Of a stretch of DNA of 47,547 nt, positions 35,601 to 42,178 are shown in pieces. How positions within the stretch are numbered: position 1 is the first letter of the stretch; every line of letters begins with the position of its first letter. The notes beneath the pieces are model-generated. The model saw only the letters and a list, made by a program, of their open reading frames with translations, was not told where the DNA came from and did no database searches. Origin of the DNA: Gammaproteobacteria bacterium. Lineage in GTDB: Bacteria > Pseudomonadota > Gammaproteobacteria > Steroidobacterales > Steroidobacteraceae. The position numbers were made by a program, and so were the translations under genes. The DNA is taken from positions 50,320 through 97,866 of the forward strand of contig PKWJ01000057.1 in the NCBI GenBank assembly GCA_003132025.1, read 5' to 3'.

Positions 35601-35825
35601 GATGCCGGCCATCTGTATTTCGATCGGGATAGTAATGTAACGCTCTATTTCCTCCGCAGACTGACCGCTGCTTTGCGTCACGATATCGACGAGCGGCGGA
35701 ACCGGATCCGGATAAGCCTCGATGTTGAGAAGCATGAAGCTGGCGACGCCGCCGGCGAGCACAAGGACGAGCAGGATGACAATCAGGATACGTTGTCGCA
35801 GCGCAAACGCTACCAGCGCGTTCAT
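32649..35825 (-). CDS. heavy-metal efflux RND permease (CzcA/CusA family)
   Basis: 1058 residues, full length. The HME-type proton site is present: DFGLIVDATVIMVEN with D394, D400 and E407, the aspartates and glutamate essential in CzcA. FALRQRILIVILLVLVLAGG is helix 1; the porter part has AYPDPVPPLVDIVTQSSGQSAEEIERYITIPIE; TLGLEFLPKLEEGNFWIRATMP opens the second half. CzcA-like pumps export divalent cations (Co, Zn, Cd) and CusA-like ones export Cu/Ag; the Met pairs of CusA are not evident by eye, so divalent cations are slightly favoured. Starts two bases after the adaptor gene stop. No metal-sensing regulator gene is adjacent. Confidence 0.93.
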   Translation of the reverse strand: MNALVAFALRQRILIVILLVLVLAGGVASFMLLNIEAYPDPVPPLVDIVTQSSGQSAEEIERYITIPIEIQMAGIPNVQAIRTISLFGLSDVKVQFTYDFTYQQAEQWVINRLSQLSALPNNAQPQVSPTSPIGEIFRYRVVGPPNYSVTDLKTIEDWILERRFKAVPGVIDVTGWGGKTKTYEVTVDQHQLVTYGLSIPQVLQALSNANINVGGQTVNIGPQSVVVRGVGLISSMDAIRRTIIANNSGAPIYISDVANVSVEHLPRLGIAGNDADDDIVQGIVLMRRGAESIPTIKRVEAEVSRINSSGVLPPGVHIDRIYDRSDLISITTHTVLHNMILGMLLIFILQWMFLGNLRTAIIVGMTIPFALSFAIGLMVIRGESANLLSVGAIDFGLIVDATVIMVENIFRHLAGAASQTGTGVSILDHVRVPSGFRGKYGVIAMAAAEVSRSIFFAAAIIIAGFVPLFTLSGIEGHIFGPMAKTYGYAIAGGLIATFTVAPALSGLLLTGKIDEVETRLIRFLRGIYRPAIEFALTNRIVTLGGAGLIFLLAVLAMRTLGLEFLPKLEEGNFWIRATMPASISLEEGNGYVNAMRRLIGSFPEVVTVVSQHGRPDDGTDATGFFNAEFFVPLKPFGSWPKGVTKEQLTDQMTKALTQQFPGVEFNFSQYIEDNVEEAASGVKGENSVKIFGNDLETLEHTANEIAKVMADVPGITDLAVLQSLGQPTIRIDVDRTRAARYGLAPGDVNAVVQTAIGGQTPGDLYEPGSDRHFPIIVRLAARYRQSLDAIKRIPIAVPNPSGTGTVSLTLADVADVGLATGASFIYREQQERYVPIKFSVRGRDLGTAVLEAQRKVDEKVVLPGGYRLEWVGEFGNLQDALGRLEIVVPIAILLICVLLFLNFGLLSDVLLAASVIPMAMVGGIFALFLTGTPFSVSAAIGFVALFGIAAMDGILVISYYNLSLGSGVSRDAAIRATCSTQLRPVTMTCIVACVGLIPAALSTGIGSQVQKPLALVVVGGMLFAPVMILLVLPVLIDKFSRRVPVVFDDSRDFAPEVL

Positions 35826-35827
35826 TG

Positions 35828-37051
35828 TCAGCCCGCCGCCGCGCGGTCAATGAACAGACTGCCTTTGGTGATGACGCGTTCACCGGATTTCAGGCCGTCC
35901 AGCACCTCGACGTAACCGTCATTCGAGCGACCGGCGCGGATCGGACGAATGACGATGGTGTCGGCCGATTGCAATACCCACACGTGGGCGCTGTCACCCT
36001 CGTAGACCACGGCGCTTGCAGGTACCGCCGGCGACTGCGCGCCCTCACCGGTCAGAATGCGAAAGCTGGCGAACATTTCCGGCTTGAGTGCGCCATCGCC
36101 ATTGTCGATCACCGCGCGCACCGCGAGTCGGTGCGTGTTCGGATCTATGATCGGAGCGACGTAGACCACACTCGCGGTGAAGGTGCGATCCGGATACGCC
36201 AGTACGCCGACTTCGACGGCCTGACCACGATGCACGTGTCCGGCATCGGCTTCGCGCACGTTGCCTACAACCCACACGCTGGACATATCGGCGATCGTGA
36301 ACACCGGAGTGGAGGCGCCGGCTTGCGCATACTGTCCCGGACCGAGCTGCCGATCGACAATCACGCCGCCGATCGGGGCCACGATCTGCGCCACCGCACG
36401 ACCCGGATGTCCGTTGCTGCCCAGAGCGTCGATGGCCTGGTCGGTGTAGCCGAGGATGCGCAGGCGGTTGCGCACCGATCGCAGACTCGCCTCGGCGGTG
36501 CTCAGATCAGCCTGGGCCTGCAGCCAATCCGCCATCGACCCGCCCTTGGCATCGTAAAGGGCGTGCCTGCGCGCTTCATTGGTACGCGCCAGCTTGTCCT
36601 GCGCGAGCGCGGTCGCCAGATCGCTCTGAGCCTGCGCAAATTCCGAGGCTTCGATCGTGGCCAGCGACTGGCCCGGCTTGACGCTTTCGCCAAGCTCGGC
36701 AATGACACGTGTGATGCGCCCCGAGTACGGCGAAAACACGGGCGTGCTGCGATCGCCATTGACTGCAATCTTGCCCTCGGTAATCTCCTCGCTGACAAAC
36801 TGATGCAGACTGACCGGCGCGATCGTCAGGGTCTTGAGTTGCTGTGCCGTGGGTCGAAAAGTGCCGGCTGGGGTCGCAGGCGCGACGACAGTGGAATCGC
36901 TGCGCCGAAGCGCCCGCTCGACCAACCACCCGACGACGAGCACGACCGCCACGACGCTGGCGGCAACTGCGAGAACATACCTTTGGCGCTGGAGCGACCA
37001 CGCGCCCGCCCGCGCACCCGCAGTATTCGAAGTGTTGTTGGGCTGTTCCAT
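35828..37051 (-). CDS. heavy-metal efflux membrane-fusion protein (CzcB-like)
   Basis: 407 residues. An N-terminal anchor (RYVLAVAASVVAVVLVVGWLV, about residues 25-45) is followed by the adaptor: NGDRSTPVFSPYSGRITRVIAELGESVKPGQSLATIEASEFAQAQ (lipoyl half), a helical hairpin, QIVAPIGGVIVDRQLGPGQYAQAG (second half) and a beta-barrel with SSVWVVGNVREADAGHVHRGQAVEVGV. This is the CzcB/CusB-type layout. It is the first gene of the operon, followed by the pump and the duct genes. It lacks the His-rich metal-binding ends of some CzcB proteins. ATG 37051 has GAGA six bases upstream. Confidence 0.92.
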   Translation of the reverse strand: MEQPNNTSNTAGARAGAWSLQRQRYVLAVAASVVAVVLVVGWLVERALRRSDSTVVAPATPAGTFRPTAQQLKTLTIAPVSLHQFVSEEITEGKIAVNGDRSTPVFSPYSGRITRVIAELGESVKPGQSLATIEASEFAQAQSDLATALAQDKLARTNEARRHALYDAKGGSMADWLQAQADLSTAEASLRSVRNRLRILGYTDQAIDALGSNGHPGRAVAQIVAPIGGVIVDRQLGPGQYAQAGASTPVFTIADMSSVWVVGNVREADAGHVHRGQAVEVGVLAYPDRTFTASVVYVAPIIDPNTHRLAVRAVIDNGDGALKPEMFASFRILTGEGAQSPAVPASAVVYEGDSAHVWVLQSADTIVIRPIRAGRSNDGYVEVLDGLKSGERVITKGSLFIDRAAAG

Positions 37052-37647
37052 GTTGTCTCAAATGCGGTGTGTTTGTGGCGCGAGTCGGATGCCGGCATCG
37101 ATGGCGCGGTCGTGCCCGATGATCGTGTCACCGGCCCCGAGCCACGGTCGAGCGCGGCAGTTTCAGGCTCAGTGGAGTTCAGGCTCGGTGATCATGCATA
37201 AACCGAAAGCACCAGTAGGAATGCGTAACCTATTGATTTAACTTGCTCGAATGCCCTGCAGAATATGATGTTTTCGCGCGCAGGAGACCGTCAGCCACAG
37301 TTGATGCCAGCGACAGCCAAAATATTGCTGACGCGACAGCCGAACAACCTCGAGCGCAATCCAATCCTAGCGCCGCTTCGCGATCGCTAATAGCAGCGCC
37401 GGCATTTATTTACACCTTCCTGATACGGACTTTGAAAGCATGCTGCCAGTGCGAACTGTGAGCGGTGAGCGAGAAATCGCGGGCGCTTGCGTTATCCACA
37501 GATGTTCGCGTTGCAGACGATGTCCAAAATAGTGTCCGCACGCATCACGGAGAATCTTAACAGGATTGTATCTGAATACAGTGTTGTGGATTTGCTGTCT
37601 TGAGCATTACCTCCATGTCTATGGCTTCCGTTTGGGAGATTGCAAGA
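37052..37647. promoter_or_regulatory. 596-base divergent regulatory region between the metal efflux operon and the porin gene
   Basis: No gene is evident; short open frames here lack ribosome sites or family resemblance. Two structures stand out. TCAGGCTC occurs twice as a direct repeat (37163-37170 and 37179-37186, period 16), about 110 bases upstream of the efflux adaptor, a spacing used by response-regulator sites. TGTAT-CTGA-ATACA (37567-37580) is a perfect inverted repeat 67 bases before the porin start. A TTATCCACA sequence at 37492-37500 equals the DnaA-box consensus but stands alone. Confidence 0.4.
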
Positions 37648-39486
37648 ATGAGCTTCCGCTTGAAGACGTCGGCGCTTGCGGCTGCGACGCATGCGGCCAG
37701 ATGTATCGTGAGCATTGGCGTGGTGGCCCTGGCTTCTTCCGTGGTCCTGGCCGACAGCGATGGAACAATCGTGGGTATCGTCACAAATGCGGCCAAGGTG
37801 CCCGTGGCGCATGCAACCGTGACAGCCATGAAGGTGGGCGGTGGCGGAATTCGCGCGACCGTATCCGGTAGCGATGGCGTATATTCATTCCCCGATCTTC
37901 CGCCCGGTGCCTGGACGATCACGTCACAGGCGGATGGTTTTCCGGATATGACGGTGCCGCCGCTGCAGGTGGTCGCCAGTAAGGCGACCCGGTATGACAT
38001 CATGATGAACGGAGGTCTCGCCCTTGCGGCGGCCCCCGCTCCGGTCGTCGCTGCAGCCGCTGCTGCTGCGCCGACGGTTGCTCTGGGCCTGCAGGCGCCG
38101 GATGCTGGTCCCGAGGTCGATAACGACACGCCGTTTGCCTTTGGAGATTTCACCTGGCTTAACGGCAGCCCCCGCAATCATGCGCCGGCGTTTGACACCA
38201 AGTTCTTCACGCCGGACATCCGCATCGATGCTTACTTCGTGAACGACTTCGAGCACCCGGTGGACCACACGATCGTCGGGTCGACCGAGGAGTTCCGTTC
38301 AGGCGAATTCCAGCTCGAACAGGTCAGCTTTGGAGGCGACTTCCACTGGGACAACGTAAGGGCGCGCTTCCTGTCGATGATGGGGCTGTTTGCCACTACC
38401 ATACCGCGCAACGACGGCAGTTCCGGCAATGTCGGCGGAGTCGGCCAGTGGGATCTGCAGGATGCCTACCGGTACCTTGCCGAAGCCAACGCCGGCTATC
38501 ACTGGGACGTGAATCACGGGCTCAACGTTGATGCCGGAATTTTCGCGTCGTACATCGGCCTGTTCAGTTTTTACAACTATGACAACTGGACCTATCAGCC
38601 GTCCTATGTGTCATCCAATACGCCCTGGGTCTTCAACGGGCTGAGGATTCAGTGGTTTCCGACTAACAAGCTGAAAATCGAGCCGTGGCTCGTCAATGGT
38701 TGGGCGTCCTATGCCCGGTTCAACAGCCATCCGGGTTTCGGCGGACAGATCCTTTATCTGCCGACCGAGAATCTCAAACTGGTGTTCAACAACTACGGCA
38801 TCGGGCAGGATAACCTCGCGAATTCTCCTGGAAATCCGCTGCAAAAGACTCAGCGGATTCACACCGATGACAGTATCGAGCTGAAATACTACGACAATCA
38901 CGAAAACGGCAACGGCTTGTCCAAAGCGGCATTCTCTCTGACGCTGGACGCGGGATGTCAGTACGGGGGCGGCGTCACCTGCACCGGCGGCCCAAACAAG
39001 AGCAATTTCCTCGGCTGGATGCTCTACGACCGGTACTGGTTTCACCACGACCTCTATGCGGTGACGGTGGGCGGCGGCGCGATGAACAATCCGGGCCGCT
39101 ATCTGACCCTGCTGCCGCCAATCAATGGAGCGACGGCGTCAACAGGAACGCCGTACTTCACCGAAAATCCAGGGCAGCCCCTCTACCAATGGGATACAAC
39201 CATAAATCTGCAATACATGCCCAAAGAGTGGATCACCTGGTGGACGGAAGTCGGGTATCGCCATTCGAATGTTCCCTACTTCAACGGCCCAGGCGGTGTC
39301 ACGCCTCCCTTTGGCAATAACGGCTCGCCTACCGACTACGTCTGCAATTCGGGCACTTCATCCGGATATGGCACTGGAAACTTGCCCAGCGCGAATGCGG
39401 CGTGCGCCAGCCAGGGTGGCGTTTGGTTCCCGGATCTGGTGACCCATGAAGCCATGTGGTCGGCCGGTGTGCTGGTGAAGTTCTAA
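37648..39486 (+). CDS. outer-membrane beta-barrel protein with N-terminal carboxypeptidase-regulatory-like domain
   Basis: 612 residues from ATG 37648, which has GGGAG eleven bases upstream; in-frame ATGs at 37600 onward precede the signal peptide and are unlikely. Signal peptide about 1-36 (VALASSVVLA). Residues about 40-110 are a CarboxypepD-regulatory-like beta-sandwich (DGTIVGIVTNAAKVPVAHATVTA, DGVYSFPDLPPGAWTITSQADGF), then an Ala/Pro linker, then a long barrel with aromatic-rich strands (FTWLNGSPRNHAPAFDTKFF, WVFNGLRIQWFPTNKLKIEPWLVNGW, ITWWTEVGYRHSNVPYF) and a terminal Phe (VLVKF), resembling BBP2/OmpL-like porins. Such a sandwich is usual on TonB receptors, less so on simple porins. 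Substrate unknown. Confidence 0.8.
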   Translation: MSFRLKTSALAAATHAARCIVSIGVVALASSVVLADSDGTIVGIVTNAAKVPVAHATVTAMKVGGGGIRATVSGSDGVYSFPDLPPGAWTITSQADGFPDMTVPPLQVVASKATRYDIMMNGGLALAAAPAPVVAAAAAAAPTVALGLQAPDAGPEVDNDTPFAFGDFTWLNGSPRNHAPAFDTKFFTPDIRIDAYFVNDFEHPVDHTIVGSTEEFRSGEFQLEQVSFGGDFHWDNVRARFLSMMGLFATTIPRNDGSSGNVGGVGQWDLQDAYRYLAEANAGYHWDVNHGLNVDAGIFASYIGLFSFYNYDNWTYQPSYVSSNTPWVFNGLRIQWFPTNKLKIEPWLVNGWASYARFNSHPGFGGQILYLPTENLKLVFNNYGIGQDNLANSPGNPLQKTQRIHTDDSIELKYYDNHENGNGLSKAAFSLTLDAGCQYGGGVTCTGGPNKSNFLGWMLYDRYWFHHDLYAVTVGGGAMNNPGRYLTLLPPINGATASTGTPYFTENPGQPLYQWDTTINLQYMPKEWITWWTEVGYRHSNVPYFNGPGGVTPPFGNNGSPTDYVCNSGTSSGYGTGNLPSANAACASQGGVWFPDLVTHEAMWSAGVLVKF

Positions 39487-39525
39487 CAAACAGCGCGTGA
39501 TCATTGTGGCGCTACGGAGCGGGTC

Positions 39526-39852
39526 ATGTTGAAGATACAATCAACGATAGTGGCGCTAGCGTTGCTGGTTGGAACGGACTGTTTCATCGCCGCCGCAGGT
39601 GCTGGCGACACACCGCCCGCTGCTGACAGCACTAAACTTACCATAGCGCTGACACCGCTCACGCAACTGCTCGAACTCATGGACACGGATAGGAATGGCA
39701 AAATCTCCAAGGACGAATTCATGCGCTTCATGGAAACGGAATTCGATTACGCGGACAAGAACAAGGACGGGCAGCTGGATCCAGTGGAACTTAAGAATCT
39801 GGTGCGCAGATTGACGCATCCGCCCGCGGGGTCGCCTCGCGTACGCAAATAA
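39526..39852 (+). CDS. EF-hand domain exported protein
   Basis: 108 residues. A signal peptide (about 1-25) leads to a mature protein with two EF-hand calcium loops: D53-T-D-R-N-G-K-I-S-K-D-E64 and D77-K-N-K-D-G-Q-L-D-P-V-E88, each with Asp at 1, 3 (or Asn/Asp at 3 and 5), Gly at 6 and Glu at 12. It should bind calcium in the periplasm. It follows the barrel gene by 39 bases (a small inverted repeat AGCGC/GCGCT at 39492-39513 lies between) and its TAA overlaps the next ATG (TAATG), so the three genes look like one unit. No enzymatic domain. Confidence 0.85.
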   Translation: MLKIQSTIVALALLVGTDCFIAAAGAGDTPPAADSTKLTIALTPLTQLLELMDTDRNGKISKDEFMRFMETEFDYADKNKDGQLDPVELKNLVRRLTHPPAGSPRVRK

Positions 39853-40349
39853 TGCGCGTTCCCGCTTTGCCGCTGATCGGTATAGCTTTTCTCTGCGCAG
39901 GCGTGATTGCGCTCGTATTGTCGGCACAGGCCGCGACCGGGGCGGCCGCGCCGCGAAATGAACCCGTGACAGCAGATGAGCTGAAGCAGCGAGGAGAGCA
40001 GCTTCGCGCAGAAATCGATGAAACGTATAAGCGGCTACGTGCCTCGAATTCAGTAAAGACTTCTCTAAGAGGCGGAAACGACGTCAGTGCAATCGTTCTT
40101 AAGTACATCCCCACCTGCACCTCCCTCGAGGACGCGCGAGCAATACTGCGGGCGGCCGGCTACATGGTTGGCCCTTCGCAACAGGGACACATGGTTTCGA
40201 GGACCAGTCTGCGGGGCGGCCTGTTTGAATTTTACGGGTACCAGCTTTCTGTCGACATCACGCCGCAACCCACGGCTGACTTCAGCACGGTGAGTGAGAT
40301 CAGCGCGATCATTTTTGCCAGGTACGTGGCCAATGCAGACCGGCGATAG
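39852..40349 (+). CDS. uncharacterised exported protein
   Basis: 165 residues that I do not recognise. The N-terminus (VPALPLIGIAFLCAGVIALVLSAQAATG) is a signal peptide or single anchor. A charged helical part (DELKQRGEQLRAEIDETYKRLRASNSV) precedes a small domain with KYIPTCTSLEDARAILRAAGY and FEFYGYQLSVDITPQPTADFSTVSEISAIIFARYV. The domain has only one cysteine, so disulfide chemistry is unlikely. Translation is coupled to the EF-hand gene by the TAATG overlap, which makes a shared role with the barrel and EF-hand proteins plausible. Confidence 0.7.
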   Translation: MRVPALPLIGIAFLCAGVIALVLSAQAATGAAAPRNEPVTADELKQRGEQLRAEIDETYKRLRASNSVKTSLRGGNDVSAIVLKYIPTCTSLEDARAILRAAGYMVGPSQQGHMVSRTSLRGGLFEFYGYQLSVDITPQPTADFSTVSEISAIIFARYVANADRR

Positions 40350-40669
40350 CATGCCGGATGGCTCAAGCTTTGCCGGTTGCTGGAAGTGATCCCGCGGCCG
40401 GTGTCGGCCGGTTGCCAGTTCAGGCGGTGCGCGGCAAGGTCGGCTTGAGACCAAGCAGCGGCCTTGCAAACAAGTCGTTAGATGATCGGTGGATTATGTT
40501 TGATATAATCCGCCTGCTCGCACGCTGTTCACCGCCTCTGACTCACCAGTGCACACGAACATCGCTACAACCAGAGGAAGGTGCCCTTGAAGCACTCTGA
40601 ACACCTCCCGCGTCAGTTCGCGGGCCGGCCATTTGACAGAGTCTGATCGCATCGCCAGATTGGCGCCCT
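40350..40669 (+). promoter_or_regulatory. 320-base region upstream of puuC
   Basis: An open frame of 80 codons (40358-40600) has no ribosome site or family likeness, and I treat it as non-coding. The region is dominated by the operator-like palindrome described separately and by the GC-rich leader up to the puuC ATG. Confidence 0.4.
40491..40511. promoter_or_regulatory. palindromic operator overlapping a TATAAT box ahead of puuC
   Basis: GGATTAT (40491-40497) and ATAATCC (40505-40511) are perfect seven-base arms around a seven-base spacer. The right arm overlaps a consensus -10 hexamer TATAAT (40504-40509). A repressor bound here would block RNA polymerase. No clear -35 lies 17 bases upstream. 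The transcript would run 160 bases to the puuC ATG. PuuR is the usual regulator of this pathway, but no puuR gene is in the window. Confidence 0.55.
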
Positions 40670-42178
40670 ATGAACCATCCGCGAGACTCGGGAGATGTCG
40701 CTGCCTGGCACGCGCGCTCGCGCGCGGTGCGCCCGGCTGGCCTCGCGGTGATCAACGGCGCACTGACAGCGGCACGCTCGGGAGCCACGTTCGACTGTAT
40801 CAGCCCGATCGACGGCCGCAGGCTGGCGGCCGTGGCGGCTTGCGATACGCCGGACATCGATGCCGCGGTCGCGGCGGCACGGGCCGCCTTCGAGCGCGGT
40901 GATTGGGCCGACCGGGCGCCGGCCGAGCGCAAGCAGACCCTGTTGCGTTTCGCCGAGCTGGTGGAACAGGCGACGCAGGAGCTGGCGCTGCTGGAGACCC
41001 TGGACGTCGGCAAGCCGATCCGCGACAGCATCAACGTCGACGTCGCCGCCACCGTGCGCTGCCTGCGCTGGTATGCCGAGGCGATCGACAAGATCTACGA
41101 CCAGATCGCGCCCACCGGGCGCAGCGCCCTGGCGCTGGTGACGCGCGAGCCGATGGGCGTGATCGGTGCCATCGTGCCGTGGAATTTCCCGATGCTGATG
41201 GCAAGCTGGAAGATCGCGCCGGTGCTCGCCGCCGGCAATTCGCTGGTACTCAAGCCCTCGGAAAAGTCGCCGCTGAGCGCACTGCGGCTGGGAGAGCTGG
41301 CACTTGCTGCCGGCATACCCCCCGGAGTATTTAATGTCGTGCCGGGCTACGGGCCCACGGCTGGCAAGGCACTGGCCTCGCACATGGACGTGGACGCAAT
41401 CGCATTCACCGGTTCCACGGCTACCGGCAAGGTGGTAATGCAGTGCGCGGCGCAGTCCAATCTCAAGCGCGTATCGCTCGAGTGCGGCGGCAAGTCGCCC
41501 AACATCGTGATGGCCGACTATCCGGACCTGGCGCGCGCGGCGCGCGCGGCCGCGGCCGCGATATTCTTCAATCAGGGTGAGATGTGCTCGGCCGGCTCGC
41601 GCCTGCTGGTGCAGGAGTCGGTGCGCGAACCGCTGCTGGCCGAGATCAGCCGCATCGGCCGCGGCATGTCGCCCGGGGATCCGCTCGATCCGCAGACCAC
41701 ACTGGGTGCGATGGTGGATGAAACCCAGACGCATCGCGTGATGGACTACATCGCGGCGGGCCGCGACGAGGGCGCGCGCGTGGCGCTCGGCGGCGAGCGC
41801 GCGCGCCAGAGCAGCGGCGGCTGCTACATCGAGCCCACGATATTCGACGGCGTGCAGCCGCAAATGCGGATCGCGCGCGAGGAGATCTTCGGCCCTGTGC
41901 TGTCGACCCTGAGTTTTCGCGACCTGGACCAGGCGCTGCGCATCGCCAACGACAGCAGTTACGGCCTGGCCGCGGCCATCTGGACGCGCGATATCACCAG
42001 CGCGCATCGCGCGGCGCGCGCTCTGCGTGCCGGCGTGGTGTACGTCAATTGCTATGACGCCGACGACATCACGGTTCCATTCGGCGGCTACAAACAGTCG
42101 GGTTTTGGCCGCGACAAGTCGTTGCATGCGTTCGACAAGTACACCGAACTCAAGACCACCTGGATCGATCTGGCTTGA
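40670..42178 (+). CDS. puuC: aldehyde dehydrogenase, gamma-glutamyl-gamma-aminobutyraldehyde dehydrogenase type
   Basis: 502 residues. It oxidises gamma-glutamyl-gamma-aminobutyraldehyde to gamma-glutamyl-GABA. AVINGALTAARSGATFDCISPIDGR opens the ALDH fold; IVPWNFPMLMASWKIAPVLAAGN binds NAD(P); Glu271 (SLECGGKSPN) and nucleophile Cys306 (NQGEMCSAGSR) are the catalytic pair; EEIFGPV and FGGYKQSGFGRDKSLHAFDKYTELKTTW close it. The PuuC call rests on motifs plus the puuB, puuD and puuA genes downstream. Its end overlaps the rlmKL start (TTGA). The ATG has only a weak ribosome site. A betaine-aldehyde-type dehydrogenase is the alternative by sequence alone. Confidence 0.85.
   Translation: MNHPRDSGDVAAWHARSRAVRPAGLAVINGALTAARSGATFDCISPIDGRRLAAVAACDTPDIDAAVAAARAAFERGDWADRAPAERKQTLLRFAELVEQATQELALLETLDVGKPIRDSINVDVAATVRCLRWYAEAIDKIYDQIAPTGRSALALVTREPMGVIGAIVPWNFPMLMASWKIAPVLAAGNSLVLKPSEKSPLSALRLGELALAAGIPPGVFNVVPGYGPTAGKALASHMDVDAIAFTGSTATGKVVMQCAAQSNLKRVSLECGGKSPNIVMADYPDLARAARAAAAAIFFNQGEMCSAGSRLLVQESVREPLLAEISRIGRGMSPGDPLDPQTTLGAMVDETQTHRVMDYIAAGRDEGARVALGGERARQSSGGCYIEPTIFDGVQPQMRIAREEIFGPVLSTLSFRDLDQALRIANDSSYGLAAAIWTRDITSAHRAARALRAGVVYVNCYDADDITVPFGGYKQSGFGRDKSLHAFDKYTELKTTWIDLA

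Noticed and set aside
37243-37461. A 72-codon frame in the gap before the barrel gene
   Set aside because: Composition looks random, no ribosome site or domain; not listed as a gene.
37492-37500. TTATCCACA, a perfect DnaA-box consensus
   Set aside because: It stands alone with no neighbouring boxes, AT-rich unwinding element or dnaA/dnaN/gidA genes, so it is not evidence for a replication origin.
40358-40600. An 80-codon plus-strand frame before puuC
   Set aside because: No ribosome site, no family likeness, and it runs through the palindrome and the -10 box; more likely leader DNA.
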